Below, in pieces: positions 26,918 to 36,467 of a DNA stretch of 64,000 bases; position 1 is the first letter of the stretch; each line of letters starts with the position of its first letter. The notes under the pieces were generated by a model. The model saw nothing but the letters and a program-made list of their open reading frames with translations. It had not been told where the DNA came from and did not search any database. Source of the DNA: Marinibacterium anthonyi (GTDB lineage: Bacteria; Pseudomonadota; Alphaproteobacteria; Rhodobacterales; Rhodobacteraceae); NCBI GenBank assembly GCA_003217735.2, contig CP031585.1:5496561-5560560 (forward strand), written 5' to 3'. Position numbers and translations under genes: made by a program.

Positions 26918-29803
26918 ATGTTTGCCGAACTCTCCATAACCTCGAACTTCACCTTCCTCACCGGGGCCTCCCACCCCGAGGAATACATGGACCGTGCCGC
27001 CTCCCTTGGCCTGCCCGCCATCGCCATCGCCGACGACAATTCCGTCGCCGGCATCGTCCGCGCCCACACCCGGGCCCGCAAGATCCGCCGCCTGGTGCAG
27101 GAACGGCTCGACTGGGACGCGGCACACACCCTCATCGGCCCGCCCGCGCCGCCGGACCTGCCCCTTCCGCCCTCCGCCCCGATCCGCAACGCGCCCCGCC
27201 TGATCCCCGCCGCGCGGCTGCTGTTCACCGATGCCTCGCCCGTCACCGCGCTGCCGAACGACCGGCAGGGCTGGGCCAACCTTTGCCGGATCCTGTCCGC
27301 GGGGCGGCTGAGGGCCAAGAAGGGCGATTGCATCCTCACCCTCCACGACCTCCTGGAACGCCCCGCTGGCCTGCACCTGCTGATCTGGCCGCAAGGCGAC
27401 TGGCCCGCCACCGCCCGCCGGCTGGCACAGGCCTGTCCGGGCCGGGTCCATGTCCTTCTGTCGCCCCGCTACGACGGCGCCGACACCACCCATTTCGACA
27501 AGATTACCACGCTGTCCCAATCCCTTGGCCTCGACACCATCGCCTCTGCCGCGCCGCTGATGCACCATGGCGGCCGCCGCCGCATGGCCGATGTCCTGTC
27601 GGCCATCCGCCTTGGCCGGCGGGTCGAACAGCTGGGCCGCAACGCACTGGCCAACGCCGAACAGCGCCTGCGCGGCGCCGCCGACCTGCGCCGCATCTTC
27701 ACCCCCCACGAAGATGCCATCGACCGCGCCGGGGCCCTGGCCGAAACCCTCACCTTCTCGCTGGACGAGTTGCGCTACGAATACCCCTCCGAAGGCACCG
27801 AAACGGAAACCCCGGCCCAACGCCTGTCGCGCCTGGCGCACGAAGGCCTCGACTGGCGCTACCCGGGCGGCGCGCCGCAGCGGGTGCGCGACATGCTGGC
27901 CCATGAACTCGACCTGATCTCGCGCCTGAAATACGATCCCTATTTCCTGACCGTCCGCGACATCGTCCATTTCGCCCGCTCGCGGAACATCCTCTGCCAG
28001 GGCCGCGGATCGGCGGCCAATTCCGTGGTCTGCTACTGCCTGGGCGTGACCTCGGTCTCACCGGAAATCGGCACCATGGTCTTTGAACGCTTCGTGTCCG
28101 AAGCCCGCGATGAACCCCCCGACATCGACGTCGACTTCGAACACGAACGGCGCGAGGAGGTGATCCAGCACATCTATCAACGCTACGGCCGGGAACGCGC
28201 CGGTCTCTGCGCCACGGTCATCCACTACCGCGGCAAACGCGCCATCCGCGAAGTGGGGCGCGCCATGGGCCTGACCGAAGACACGATCTCCGCCATGTCC
28301 TCGCAGCTCTGGGGGTTCTTTTCCGCAAAGGGCCTGGAGGCACAGCGCATGGCCGAGATCGGGCTGGATCCATCCGACCGCCGCCTGCAACAGACGATGG
28401 AGCTGGTCTACGAAATCGTGGGGTTCCCCCGGCATTTGTCACAACATGTGGGCGGGTTCATCATCACCGAAGGCCGCCTGGATGAACTGGTCCCGATCGA
28501 GAACGCAACGATGGAGGATCGCACGGTCATCTGCTGGGACAAGGACGACATCGACACTTTGGGCATCCTGAAGGTCGACGTGCTGTCGCTTGGCATGCTC
28601 ACCTGCATCCGCAAGGCCTTCGACCTGATCGAACGCCACCACAAGACGGCCCACACCCTGGCGACGCTGCCGCCCGAGGATCCCCGGGTCTACGACATGC
28701 TCTGCCGGGCGGATTCCATCGGGGTCTTCCAGGTGGAAAGCCGGGCGCAGATGAACTTCCTGCCCCGGATGAAGCCGCGCAATTTCTACGACCTGGTGAT
28801 CGAGGTCGCCATCATCCGCCCCGGCCCGATCCAGGGCGACATGGTGCATCCCTACATCCGCCGCCGCAACGGCGAGGAACCGGTCAGCTTCCCGTCCGAC
28901 GAGCTGGGCGCGGTGCTGGGCAAGACGCTGGGCGTGCCCCTGTTCCAGGAACAGGCCATGCAGATCGCCATCGTCGGCGCGGGCTTCACCCCGGACCAGG
29001 CGGACCGGCTCAGGCGCTCGCTCGCGACCTTCAAGAAACACGGGTCGGTCAGCGAATTCAGGGCCCTGTTCCTGAAGGGCATGGCGAAAAACGGTTACGA
29101 CGCCGATTTCGCCCAACGCTGCTTTTCCCAGATCGAAGGCTTCGGGTCCTACGGGTTCCCCGAAAGCCACGCGGCGTCCTTTGCGTTGCTGGTCTACGCC
29201 TCGGCCTGGATCAAGCGCCATCATCCGGGCATCTTCGCCTGCGCCCTGCTGAATTCCCAGCCGATGGGCTTCTACGCGCCGGCCCAGATCGTGCGCGACG
29301 CGCGCGAACACGGGGTGGAGGTGCGCCCCGTCGATATCAACGCCAGCTTCTGGGACAACGCGATGGAGCCCGACGACGCGGGCGGCCTCGCCCTGCGGCT
29401 GGGGTTCCGCCAGATCAGCGGACTGGCCGAGGAAGAGGTGGGGTGGCTGACGGGCGCGCGGGCCAATGGCTACCGGGCTTTGGGGGATGTCTGGCGCAGG
29501 GCTGGGCTGGGGCCCAAGGTCCTGCAAAAGCTGGCCGAAGCGGATGTCTTCGCCGGCATCGGTCTCACGCGGCGCGACGCGTTGTGGGAAGCCAAGGCCA
29601 TCGCCTCGGCCAAGCCCCTGCCGCTTTTTGCCAGCGATATCGACGGAGAGGTTCACGACGAACCCGCAGCCATCTTGCCCGAGTTGACGCTGGGCGAGGC
29701 GGTGGCGGAGGATTACGTGGCGCTTCAGCTCAGCCTCAAGGCGCATCCCATGACGCTTTTGCGGGCGGGCTTCACGCTGGCGGGGGGGGCGATACCGCGC
29801 TGA
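26918..29803 (+). CDS. dnaE2: Error-prone DNA polymerase DnaE2, C-terminally shortened
   Basis: A 961-aa C-family polymerase. The PHP domain begins MFAELSITSNFTFLTGASHP. The palm contains LCQGRGSAANSVVCYCLGVT and the catalytic Asp cluster EPPDIDVDFEHERREEV; fingers and tandem HhH segments follow (GAGFTPDQADRLRRSLATF, SAGRL near the N-terminus). DnaE2 of other bacteria is usually about 1050-1120 aa and ends in an OB-fold. Here the frame stops just after SLKAHPMTLLRAGF, so that OB-fold domain is missing, and the stop codon lies in a repeat element. DnaE2 performs translesion synthesis with ImuA and ImuB after DNA damage. A LexA-like box precedes it. It may still be active, because the catalytic core is intact. 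Confidence 0.93.
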   Translation: MFAELSITSNFTFLTGASHPEEYMDRAASLGLPAIAIADDNSVAGIVRAHTRARKIRRLVQERLDWDAAHTLIGPPAPPDLPLPPSAPIRNAPRLIPAARLLFTDASPVTALPNDRQGWANLCRILSAGRLRAKKGDCILTLHDLLERPAGLHLLIWPQGDWPATARRLAQACPGRVHVLLSPRYDGADTTHFDKITTLSQSLGLDTIASAAPLMHHGGRRRMADVLSAIRLGRRVEQLGRNALANAEQRLRGAADLRRIFTPHEDAIDRAGALAETLTFSLDELRYEYPSEGTETETPAQRLSRLAHEGLDWRYPGGAPQRVRDMLAHELDLISRLKYDPYFLTVRDIVHFARSRNILCQGRGSAANSVVCYCLGVTSVSPEIGTMVFERFVSEARDEPPDIDVDFEHERREEVIQHIYQRYGRERAGLCATVIHYRGKRAIREVGRAMGLTEDTISAMSSQLWGFFSAKGLEAQRMAEIGLDPSDRRLQQTMELVYEIVGFPRHLSQHVGGFIITEGRLDELVPIENATMEDRTVICWDKDDIDTLGILKVDVLSLGMLTCIRKAFDLIERHHKTAHTLATLPPEDPRVYDMLCRADSIGVFQVESRAQMNFLPRMKPRNFYDLVIEVAIIRPGPIQGDMVHPYIRRRNGEEPVSFPSDELGAVLGKTLGVPLFQEQAMQIAIVGAGFTPDQADRLRRSLATFKKHGSVSEFRALFLKGMAKNGYDADFAQRCFSQIEGFGSYGFPESHAASFALLVYASAWIKRHHPGIFACALLNSQPMGFYAPAQIVRDAREHGVEVRPVDINASFWDNAMEPDDAGGLALRLGFRQISGLAEEEVGWLTGARANGYRALGDVWRRAGLGPKVLQKLAEADVFAGIGLTRRDALWEAKAIASAKPLPLFASDIDGEVHDEPAAILPELTLGEAVAEDYVALQLSLKAHPMTLLRAGFTLAGGAIPR

Positions 29804-29822
29804 AGCGCGGTGCCTTCGGCGA

Positions 29823-29889
29823 GAGGTATTTGTGCAAAGGTGAAGCAGAAGCGCCGCGCTCTTGTTTTCACCTTTGACAAAATACCTCC
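29823..29889. repeat. Dispersed intergenic palindrome, copy 3
   Basis: Left arm 29823-29844 (core GAGGTATTTGTGCAAAGGTG) and right arm 29864-29889 (core CACCTTTGACAAAATACCTC) are near-perfect inverted copies. The leading CTGAAGCGCGGTGCCTTCGG at about 29801-29820 matches the lead of copy 2 and contains the dnaE2 stop codon. A further hairpin (GTCCTCCAACGGAGGAC) and GGGGGCAGCGCCCCC follow. It lies between the convergent dnaE2 and folC genes. Confidence 0.75.
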
Positions 29890-29926
29890 GGGGGAGTCCT
29901 CCAACGGAGGACGGGGGCAGCGCCCC

Positions 29927-31195
29927 CTACCCGTTCCGCCGCAAGATCGATCCGGCAAGGTAGAGCGACCCACAGATCAGAATCCGTTCCGCGCTTTCTC
30001 CGGCCAGCGCCACGGCCTCTTCCGTCGTTGCCGCGACTTCGGCGTTCATGCCAACGGCGCGGGCGCGTTCGGCCAGGACCTCGGGGTCCAGGCCATTTGG
30101 TTCCCCGGGAATCGGCACCGCGATCAGGCGGTCGGTGATCCGGGCCAGTGGCGACAGGAAACCGCTGCAATCCTTGGTGTTCATCATGCCCGTGATCAGT
30201 ACCGTCGGGCGCGGCGACAGCCCGCCCAGCAGATCGGCCAACGCGATGCCCGCCGCGGGATTATGGCCGCCGTCAAGCCAGAGCTCGCGATTACCGGCCG
30301 CCTCGACCAGCGGTCCGGTCGTCAGGCGTTGCATCCGGGCGGGCCAGGAGACGTTTTCCATCGCGGCGATGGCGCCGGTTTCGTCCACGCCCAGGGTCCG
30401 CAACACGCTCAGCGCGGCGCCGGCGTTGTCGTATTGGTGACGACCGCGAAGGGCCGGCAGGGGCAGGTCCAGCAGACCGGTTTCATCCTGATAGACCAGA
30501 CGGCCGCGTTCTTCCGCAACCTGCCAGTGTTCGCCCTGCACCAGCAAAGGCGCGCCGGCGCGGGCGGCGACGCGTTCGATGACCTCCATCGCGCGGGGAT
30601 CCTGGCGGCTGACCACGCAGGGGACGCCGCGCTTGATGATCCCGGCCTTTTCGCCCGCGATGGCCTCGATCGTGTCACCCAGGAATTGTTCGTGATCCAT
30701 CGACACCGGCGTGATCACCGTGGCCACCGGATCGTCGACCACGTTGGTCGCATCCAGGCGCCCGCCAAGGCCGACCTCCAGCAGGGTGTAATCCGCCGGC
30801 GTTTCGGCAAAGGCCAGCAGGGCGGCGCAGGTGGTGATCTCGAAATAGGTGATCTCTTCGCCGCCGTTGGCGTCGTAGCAGCGGTCCAGGGCGTCGATCA
30901 GCGCGGCTTCGGAGATCAGATCTCCGGCCAGGCGGACGCGTTCGTGGAACCGGGCGAGGTGGGGCGAGGTATAGGCATGGACGCGCTTGCCCGCCCCTTC
31001 CAATCCGGCGCGGATCATCGCCTGGGTCGATCCCTTGCCGTTGGTTCCGGCGATGTGGATCACCGGGGGCAGGCGTTTTTCCGGGTGGCCCAGCCGGGCC
31101 AGCAGGCGCCACATGCGATCCAGGGTGAGGTCGATCACCTTGGGATGCAGCGCCATCATCCGTTCCAGGATGACATCGGACCCCTGCGCGGTCAT
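29927..31195 (-). CDS. folC: Dihydrofolate synthase / folylpolyglutamate synthase
   Basis: A 422-aa Mur-ligase-type enzyme. The P-loop is IHIAGTNGKGSTQAMIRAGL, followed by YTSPHLARFHERVRLAG, the lid EVGLGGRLDATNVVDDP, ITPVSMDHEQFLG and the C-terminal domain with LDGGHNPAAGIALADLL. It couples p-aminobenzoate-containing dihydropteroate to glutamate and adds further glutamates to folates in the cytoplasm. The start overlaps the accD stop by 4 nt (ATGA), and the accD-folC order is common in proteobacteria. Confidence 0.96.
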   Translation of the reverse strand: MTAQGSDVILERMMALHPKVIDLTLDRMWRLLARLGHPEKRLPPVIHIAGTNGKGSTQAMIRAGLEGAGKRVHAYTSPHLARFHERVRLAGDLISEAALIDALDRCYDANGGEEITYFEITTCAALLAFAETPADYTLLEVGLGGRLDATNVVDDPVATVITPVSMDHEQFLGDTIEAIAGEKAGIIKRGVPCVVSRQDPRAMEVIERVAARAGAPLLVQGEHWQVAEERGRLVYQDETGLLDLPLPALRGRHQYDNAGAALSVLRTLGVDETGAIAAMENVSWPARMQRLTTGPLVEAAGNRELWLDGGHNPAAGIALADLLGGLSPRPTVLITGMMNTKDCSGFLSPLARITDRLIAVPIPGEPNGLDPEVLAERARAVGMNAEVAATTEEAVALAGESAERILICGSLYLAGSILRRNG

Positions 31196-32196
31196 TCAGA
31201 AGCTTTGCCAGAAGGCTTGGCCGCCGGTTTCGTCCCCGGCTTGGCCGCCGGGTTGTCCGAGGTCTTGACGGAGGTCTCTGGCGCGGGCGCGACGTCGACC
31301 GCCAGTTCCTCGGCGTTCGGGGGCGGCAGGTCGCCCTTGATCGCGGGCGGCAGGTTCAGCAGCATCCGGATGATGGTGATCAGCTCGTCTTTCATCTCCA
31401 TCCGGTGGGTCACCCGGTCGAGCATGCCGTGATCCAGCAGGTATTCGGCGCGCTGGAACCCATCGGGCAGCTTTTCGCGGATGGTCTGTTCGATGACGCG
31501 CGGGCCGGCGAAGCAGATCAGCGCGTTGGGTTCGGCGATATGCACGTCGCCCAGCATCGCGTAGGACGCGGTCACGCCGCCCGTGGTCGGGTGGGTGAGC
31601 ACGACGATATAGGGCAGGCCCGCCTCCTTCACCATTTCCACGGCGACGGTGGTGCGGGGCATCTGCATCAGCGACAGGATGCCTTCCTGCATCCGCGCGC
31701 CACCGGCGGCGGAAAACAGGATCAGCGGGCGCTTCAGCCGTACCGCTTCCTGGGCCGCAGCGATGATGGCGTTGCCGACATACATGCCCATCGACCCGGC
31801 CATGAAGGAAAAGTCCTGCGCGGCGGCGACGATGGGCGTGCGGCCCATTTCCCCGGTGGCGACAAGCATCGCTTCCTTCTCGCCCGTGCCCTTCTGGGCC
31901 GCGCGCATGCGGTCGGGGTATTTCTTCTGGTCGCGGAAATGCAGTGGGTCGGCCTTGGGCTCGGGCACCGCGACTTCGGTAAAGACGCCACCGTCGAACA
32001 GGGCCGCGAACCGATCCCTTGGCGTCAGCGCCATGTGATGGTTGCAGTTCGTGCAGACGTTCAGGTTGTCCGACAGTTCCCTGTGGAACAGCATCGTTCC
32101 GCAGTTACTGCATTTCTGCCACAGATTCTCGGGCGTCTCGCGGCGCGAGAAGATCGAGTTGATCCGCGGACGGACAAAGTTGTTGATCCAGTTCAT
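31192..32196 (-). CDS. accD: Acetyl-CoA carboxylase carboxyltransferase subunit beta
   Basis: A 334-aa protein starting MNWINNFVRPRINSIFSRRE. The N-terminal zinc ribbon is CSNCGTMLFHRELSDNLNVC plus TNC. The carboxyltransferase fold shows FSAAGGARMQEGILSLMQM and HPTTGGVTASYAMLGD. With AccA it transfers the carboxyl group from biotin to acetyl-CoA, giving malonyl-CoA for fatty acid synthesis. The last about 40 residues are a low-complexity Pro/Ala/Lys tail (KPGTKPAAKPSGKASE), an addition seen in related alphaproteobacteria. It heads the accD-folC operon. Confidence 0.97.
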   Translation of the reverse strand: MNWINNFVRPRINSIFSRRETPENLWQKCSNCGTMLFHRELSDNLNVCTNCNHHMALTPRDRFAALFDGGVFTEVAVPEPKADPLHFRDQKKYPDRMRAAQKGTGEKEAMLVATGEMGRTPIVAAAQDFSFMAGSMGMYVGNAIIAAAQEAVRLKRPLILFSAAGGARMQEGILSLMQMPRTTVAVEMVKEAGLPYIVVLTHPTTGGVTASYAMLGDVHIAEPNALICFAGPRVIEQTIREKLPDGFQRAEYLLDHGMLDRVTHRMEMKDELITIIRMLLNLPPAIKGDLPPPNAEELAVDVAPAPETSVKTSDNPAAKPGTKPAAKPSGKASE

Positions 32197-32256
32197 TCAC
32201 GCGCCCCTCGCTTCGGGTTCGGGGGCTGAAATAGGCTGCATGGCCGGCAATTGCAA

Positions 32257-33156
32257 TCAACGCCGCAAGGCAAGTCGCGCAACCAGCCAGCAAACCAGCA
32301 TCGACGCAAAGTCAACCGGGAGCCAGGCGCGCACCAGCGCGGGGTCCACAGCCGCCGCCGGGCTGACGAAAAGCGCCAGGCCATTCATGCTGTCGGTGAC
32401 CGAAATGACCAGAAGCGCGGTGAAGTTGTTGGCGAAATGCACCGCGATGGCGGGGCCCAGCGTGCCGGCCCGCGCGGTCAGATCCGCCATGAGGATGCCG
32501 AAGACCGCCGCCCAGACGGCGACCAGCAGCGCATTTTCGCCCGCCTCGGAGGGCACGTAATGGCCGGCGGCAAAGATCAGCGACGGCACGCCGATCCAGA
32601 TCCACGGAGACCGGAACCGGGCGGCCAGTTGCTGCTGGAGGTAGCCCCGAAAGAGGATTTCCTCGGTCGAGACCTGGATCAGCAGGGCCACAAGCGACAG
32701 CGGCAGAAGGGCGATCCACCGGCCGACAGGCATGTTCAGCGTCAGCGACAGGCCGCTGTCCCAGGGCGGCAGCACCAGCAGGGCAAGGCCCAGCCCGACC
32801 AGCAGGATCAGCACGTCGCGGAATTGGGCCCAGGCCCTGCGCAGCGGGCCGATCAGGGTCGCGGGGCCACGGCCATGCAGCAGCCGCGCCGCCAGAACCG
32901 CCCCCAGCGCGAAGAAGGAAAACGTGCCAAGCAGCATCACCAGCGCGCCGGGCGTCGTGCCGATGTGCCCCCCGGCCGAGGCGATCTCGGTCCGCCAGAA
33001 GCCGGGCGCCAGGGTCGACAGCACAGCCGCCAGCGCCATGTTCAGCGCCAGCCCGACCCCGACGATCACCACAAGTCCGACACCCAGGCGCCAGAGTTCC
33101 GGCCGGGTGCGCGCCGGCGCAACGAAATCCCCAAGGGCGGCCCAGCGGGACGCCAT
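32257..33156 (-). CDS. CPBP family intramembrane metalloprotease
   Basis: A 299-aa protein starting MASRWAALGDFVAPARTRPE. The ATG at 33156 follows the stop of the upstream ABC-like gene by one base, with AAGGA about 10 nt before it. It has about seven or eight membrane helices. Motif 1 is STEEILFRGYLQQQL (EExxxR), motif 2 is IFAAGH, and motif 3 is HFANNFTA. CPBP (Abi) proteases cleave within the membrane, and substrates are rarely known. Its tight coupling to the degenerate ABC exporter gene at 33158 suggests a shared envelope process. Confidence 0.9.
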   Translation of the reverse strand: MASRWAALGDFVAPARTRPELWRLGVGLVVIVGVGLALNMALAAVLSTLAPGFWRTEIASAGGHIGTTPGALVMLLGTFSFFALGAVLAARLLHGRGPATLIGPLRRAWAQFRDVLILLVGLGLALLVLPPWDSGLSLTLNMPVGRWIALLPLSLVALLIQVSTEEILFRGYLQQQLAARFRSPWIWIGVPSLIFAAGHYVPSEAGENALLVAVWAAVFGILMADLTARAGTLGPAIAVHFANNFTALLVISVTDSMNGLALFVSPAAAVDPALVRAWLPVDFASMLVCWLVARLALRR

Positions 33157-33157
33157 G

Positions 33158-36100
33158 TCAGGCGTTTTCCTTGCTTGTGATCTCGTCAAAGGCCTCGCCG
33201 TCCTCTTCCGCGGTGATCCGTTTCATGTCCATCCCGCGTTTCTCGAGGAACCCGACAACGGCCTGAAGGTGGCCCGCGACGGTTTCCAGAAGGGCGACGG
33301 CCACCGTCGCATCGGCTTCGATCACGTCGCGGAATTCCTCGGCGCCGATGCGCAGGAAGCGGGTCTTCTCGACGGCAACCAGGTCCATCGTCCGGGGTTC
33401 CTTCATGATGACCGAAAGATCCCCGATCAGGCGGCCGGGTTCGACCACGGTGATCGGCTTGTCCCCGGGTTCGGCATTGGCCCATCGCAGTTCGGCCCGG
33501 CCCGACAGGCACAGATAGACCGCATCCGACGGCTGCCCGGCGCGAAAGATCACCTGGTCGGTGCGTGCCGAATACCAGCGGGCGGAAAACGCCAGCAGGC
33601 GCTGGTTGCGGGCATCCAGCCGCGAAAAAAGCTCTGTCGCGGAGATGGCGCGCAGCTTGTGGCGGAATTCCTCGGTGCCTTCCGACCCGGAGCCGGTCAC
33701 CGACACTTCGGCGCCGTCGATCCGACCGTCCTTCAGTTCGATCAGCATGTCGTATTCGGACGGGTTGCGGAACTTGCGTTCCATGAAGATCGTCGTGGTG
33801 TCGGGCAGCAGTTCGCGCAGGTTGTTGCGCGCCGCCGCCCGGGCCGCCGAATCATGGCTTTCCAGCACCCGGTCAAAGATCAGCAGGTCGGGCCGCTTCA
33901 GCGCCGCCCGGCTGAAGGCCGCGCGTTCGTGCAGCGTCTTGGGCAGGTTGGCGCCGCCCATGCCGGTGTGCAGGTCAAAGATCAGCCGGGCGATCCGCCA
34001 GCGCAGTCCTTCGTCCGACAGCAATTCGGCCACCACGTCCTCGACATCGTCGGCGCGGGCGCCGGCGTGCAGGGAAATCCGCCCGTAAAGCGCGTTTTCC
34101 AGCACCGTCAGGCGCGGCAGGTAGGTTTCCGGCGATACCGGCACGAACAGCTTCGCGCTCATCCTGCGCAGGGTCTCGCGGTGGGATTTGCGGACCTCGA
34201 CGATGCGTTTCTGCAGTCGTTCGGGAAAGCCCGCGCCGATCTGTTCGGCGGTCAGGGTGAAGGGGACGGTCATCAGCAGCAGCTGTTCGTCCCCGTCCAG
34301 CCCGTCATCGCCGCGCACCCGGCGCTTGGACACGATTTCGACCAGGCGGCGGAACTGGTCCGGATCCAGCCCGACGCGGCGGAACAGCGGGTGATCGGTG
34401 CCGTCATGGCCGAAGGTGTGCAGCAGCGTGTCGACCACCGACTGCCCGATGTTGAGCGCCTGCAGGCTGAGCCCTTCGCTTTCGATCAGGTCGCGGAACA
34501 TCCGCGCCATTTCGATCCCGTTGGACGAAATCGGCGACCGGGGCGAGGCGAACAGCAGGTTGCCCGCCAACGGGACGGCCGGGTTGAACAGGTCCGGATC
34601 GAAGCGGAAGACGATGTCGTCCAGCCCCTTGTCGGCGATGCGTTCCTGAACCGTGTCGCGCAGGCCGACGATGGCGCTGGCCAGGTCGCGGTGCACCTCG
34701 GGCGAAATCCTCAGCTGCAGGGCGCGTCGAAAGATTTCCTCGTCCTGGCCGATGGCCTGGATCAGGCGGAACCACCAGCTGCCGACGTCGTCCCGGTCGG
34801 TATAGCCGCCGATGGAGGGATCGAACCAGTCGGCATCCACCGGATCGGGGCAATTGCCGGATCGCCGCGCCTCGACCCCGGCGCGGCTTTTGGCCCAGTC
34901 GGAATCCTTCGGGTCGCCGGAATGCATCGAAAAGGGCATCAGCAGGTTCTGCCCCAGCGTGCCGTCGAACAGGTAGGGTTGCGAATGGGCGTAACCGATG
35001 CGCGCCGCGATCACCGCCTGGTGGACGGTGGACAGGTCGCGCCCGCCGATCTCGACCCGGCCACGTGTCGGCATGACCTCACGCGTCAGAAGCCCGGCCA
35101 GCGCGGCGCATTCGGCCGCGTTACCGCCCTGGATCGCCAGCCGGCTGCCGGCGGGGATGTCCAGCGAGATGTCCTCGAGCACGAGGTTGCCGTCCTCGTC
35201 CGTGACGGTGACGTCCTTGATCGAAATGTCGCCCTTCAGGCGCGGGATCTCGTCGGGGATGTTGTCGATCAGGCGTTCGTCGATCATCGACTTGGGCGCA
35301 AAGCGATCCATGACGATGGTCCAGCGCAGCGACATGTCCTGCACCTGGTTGTAGTAATCCAGCAGCTCTTTCCAGGGCGCGGCGATGTCCTTGTAGGCCG
35401 CCAGCCCCGCCACCAGCGCGCCGACGCTGATCTGGCCGTTGATCGCCAGGTAGCCGCCGACGAGGTAGAAGAAGAACGGCGTAAGCTGGGTGATCAGGTT
35501 GTTGAGGAACTTCATGAAGAACTTCTTCTGGTAGATCTTGAAGCGGATCTCGAAGATCCGCCCCAGACGATCCGTCAGAAGCGCGCTGCGGAAGCGCCAG
35601 CCGCCATTGGCCCGCAGGTCCGAGATGCCCGCCGCCGTTTCGCCGATTTCCGACGACAGGTGGCGGATCTCGACGATGCGGTCCTTGTTCAGCAGGTTGA
35701 TCTGGCGCTGCAGCATCGGGATCAGCCAGGCCTGCAGCGGGATCAGCGCTATGGCGGCCAGCCCGAACCAGACGCTTTGCATGAACAGGAACGCGACGAT
35801 GGTCAGCATCTGGCCGGCCTGGAACACCGGCTGGGCCACAGCATCGCCCATCAGCCCGCCCATCGGCTCGGCCTCGGAGGTGATCATCGACACCAGTTCG
35901 CCCTGGCTGGTGGTGCGGAAATAGGGCGCCGGAAAGCGCATCATCCGGTCCAGCAACTGAAAGCGCAGCCGGCGCAACATGCGTTCCGACACGGTGCCCT
36001 TGTAGGTGTTGATCCGCATCTTGAAGACGCCCGAAGCCAGGACGGCGGCCAGGAACAGCACGCAGAGAAACACCAGGTATTCGACCTGGGTCAGCCGGAT

Positions 36101-36271
36101 CCCCCAGACCGAGATCGTGGAATTCACCGCGCCGATGGCGTCGTTGATGATCTTCTTCGGCAACTCGAGAGAGATGTAGAGGAAGGGGAATGACAGCACC
36201 GTGAGGGCCAGCAGAATCAGCTGGTCGCGCTTGGAATAGCGCCAGATGAAGGCGAAAAGTGTACGGTCCAT
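33158..36271 (-). CDS. ABC-exporter-like protein with degenerate ATPase and cyclic-nucleotide-binding domain
   Basis: A protein of about 1037 aa starting MDRTLFAFIWRYSKRDQLIL at the ATG at 36271. Residues 1-300 form a six-helix ABC exporter membrane domain. An ABC-type domain starts near 330, but every catalytic motif is altered. The Walker A position reads IQGGNAAECAALAG (Cys388 where Lys is expected), the Q-loop reads YAHSQPYLF, the signature reads LHERA, the catalytic Glu is Arg801 in LLIFDRVLES, and the H-switch is replaced by FMERKF. About 330 residues (about 440-770) are inserted between the Q-loop and signature parts. Residues about 880-1000 form a cNMP-binding domain (AVYLCLSGRAELRW, GRLIGDLSVIMKEPRTMD). 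It is probably not an ATP-driven pump and more likely a ligand-sensing membrane protein. The CPBP protease gene follows by one base. Confidence 0.85.
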   Translation of the reverse strand: MDRTLFAFIWRYSKRDQLILLALTVLSFPFLYISLELPKKIINDAIGAVNSTISVWGIRLTQVEYLVFLCVLFLAAVLASGVFKMRINTYKGTVSERMLRRLRFQLLDRMMRFPAPYFRTTSQGELVSMITSEAEPMGGLMGDAVAQPVFQAGQMLTIVAFLFMQSVWFGLAAIALIPLQAWLIPMLQRQINLLNKDRIVEIRHLSSEIGETAAGISDLRANGGWRFRSALLTDRLGRIFEIRFKIYQKKFFMKFLNNLITQLTPFFFYLVGGYLAINGQISVGALVAGLAAYKDIAAPWKELLDYYNQVQDMSLRWTIVMDRFAPKSMIDERLIDNIPDEIPRLKGDISIKDVTVTDEDGNLVLEDISLDIPAGSRLAIQGGNAAECAALAGLLTREVMPTRGRVEIGGRDLSTVHQAVIAARIGYAHSQPYLFDGTLGQNLLMPFSMHSGDPKDSDWAKSRAGVEARRSGNCPDPVDADWFDPSIGGYTDRDDVGSWWFRLIQAIGQDEEIFRRALQLRISPEVHRDLASAIVGLRDTVQERIADKGLDDIVFRFDPDLFNPAVPLAGNLLFASPRSPISSNGIEMARMFRDLIESEGLSLQALNIGQSVVDTLLHTFGHDGTDHPLFRRVGLDPDQFRRLVEIVSKRRVRGDDGLDGDEQLLLMTVPFTLTAEQIGAGFPERLQKRIVEVRKSHRETLRRMSAKLFVPVSPETYLPRLTVLENALYGRISLHAGARADDVEDVVAELLSDEGLRWRIARLIFDLHTGMGGANLPKTLHERAAFSRAALKRPDLLIFDRVLESHDSAARAAARNNLRELLPDTTTIFMERKFRNPSEYDMLIELKDGRIDGAEVSVTGSGSEGTEEFRHKLRAISATELFSRLDARNQRLLAFSARWYSARTDQVIFRAGQPSDAVYLCLSGRAELRWANAEPGDKPITVVEPGRLIGDLSVIMKEPRTMDLVAVEKTRFLRIGAEEFRDVIEADATVAVALLETVAGHLQAVVGFLEKRGMDMKRITAEEDGEAFDEITSKENA

Positions 36272-36467
36272 GGTATGCCCCGGCTGGACGGACGGCGCGG
36301 GGCGCCTTGGGAGGGGAATGAACGTAGGTAAGGCTCCGGCGAACGGAAAACAAGTTTTAGCACAATGGTATGACCGGGGAATGACCGCTGATCGCGGGGC
36401 GGCGCCCTTGTCTGGGCGGCGGGCCGGGTCTATTGCCTGTGGAACCGAAAGCCAGGGGGAGGCCGCC

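Noticed and set aside
32732..36193. A 1153-codon open frame on the plus strand opposite the ABC-like gene
   Set aside because: It is an antisense shadow of the real minus-strand gene, with no recognisable domains and no ribosome-binding site.
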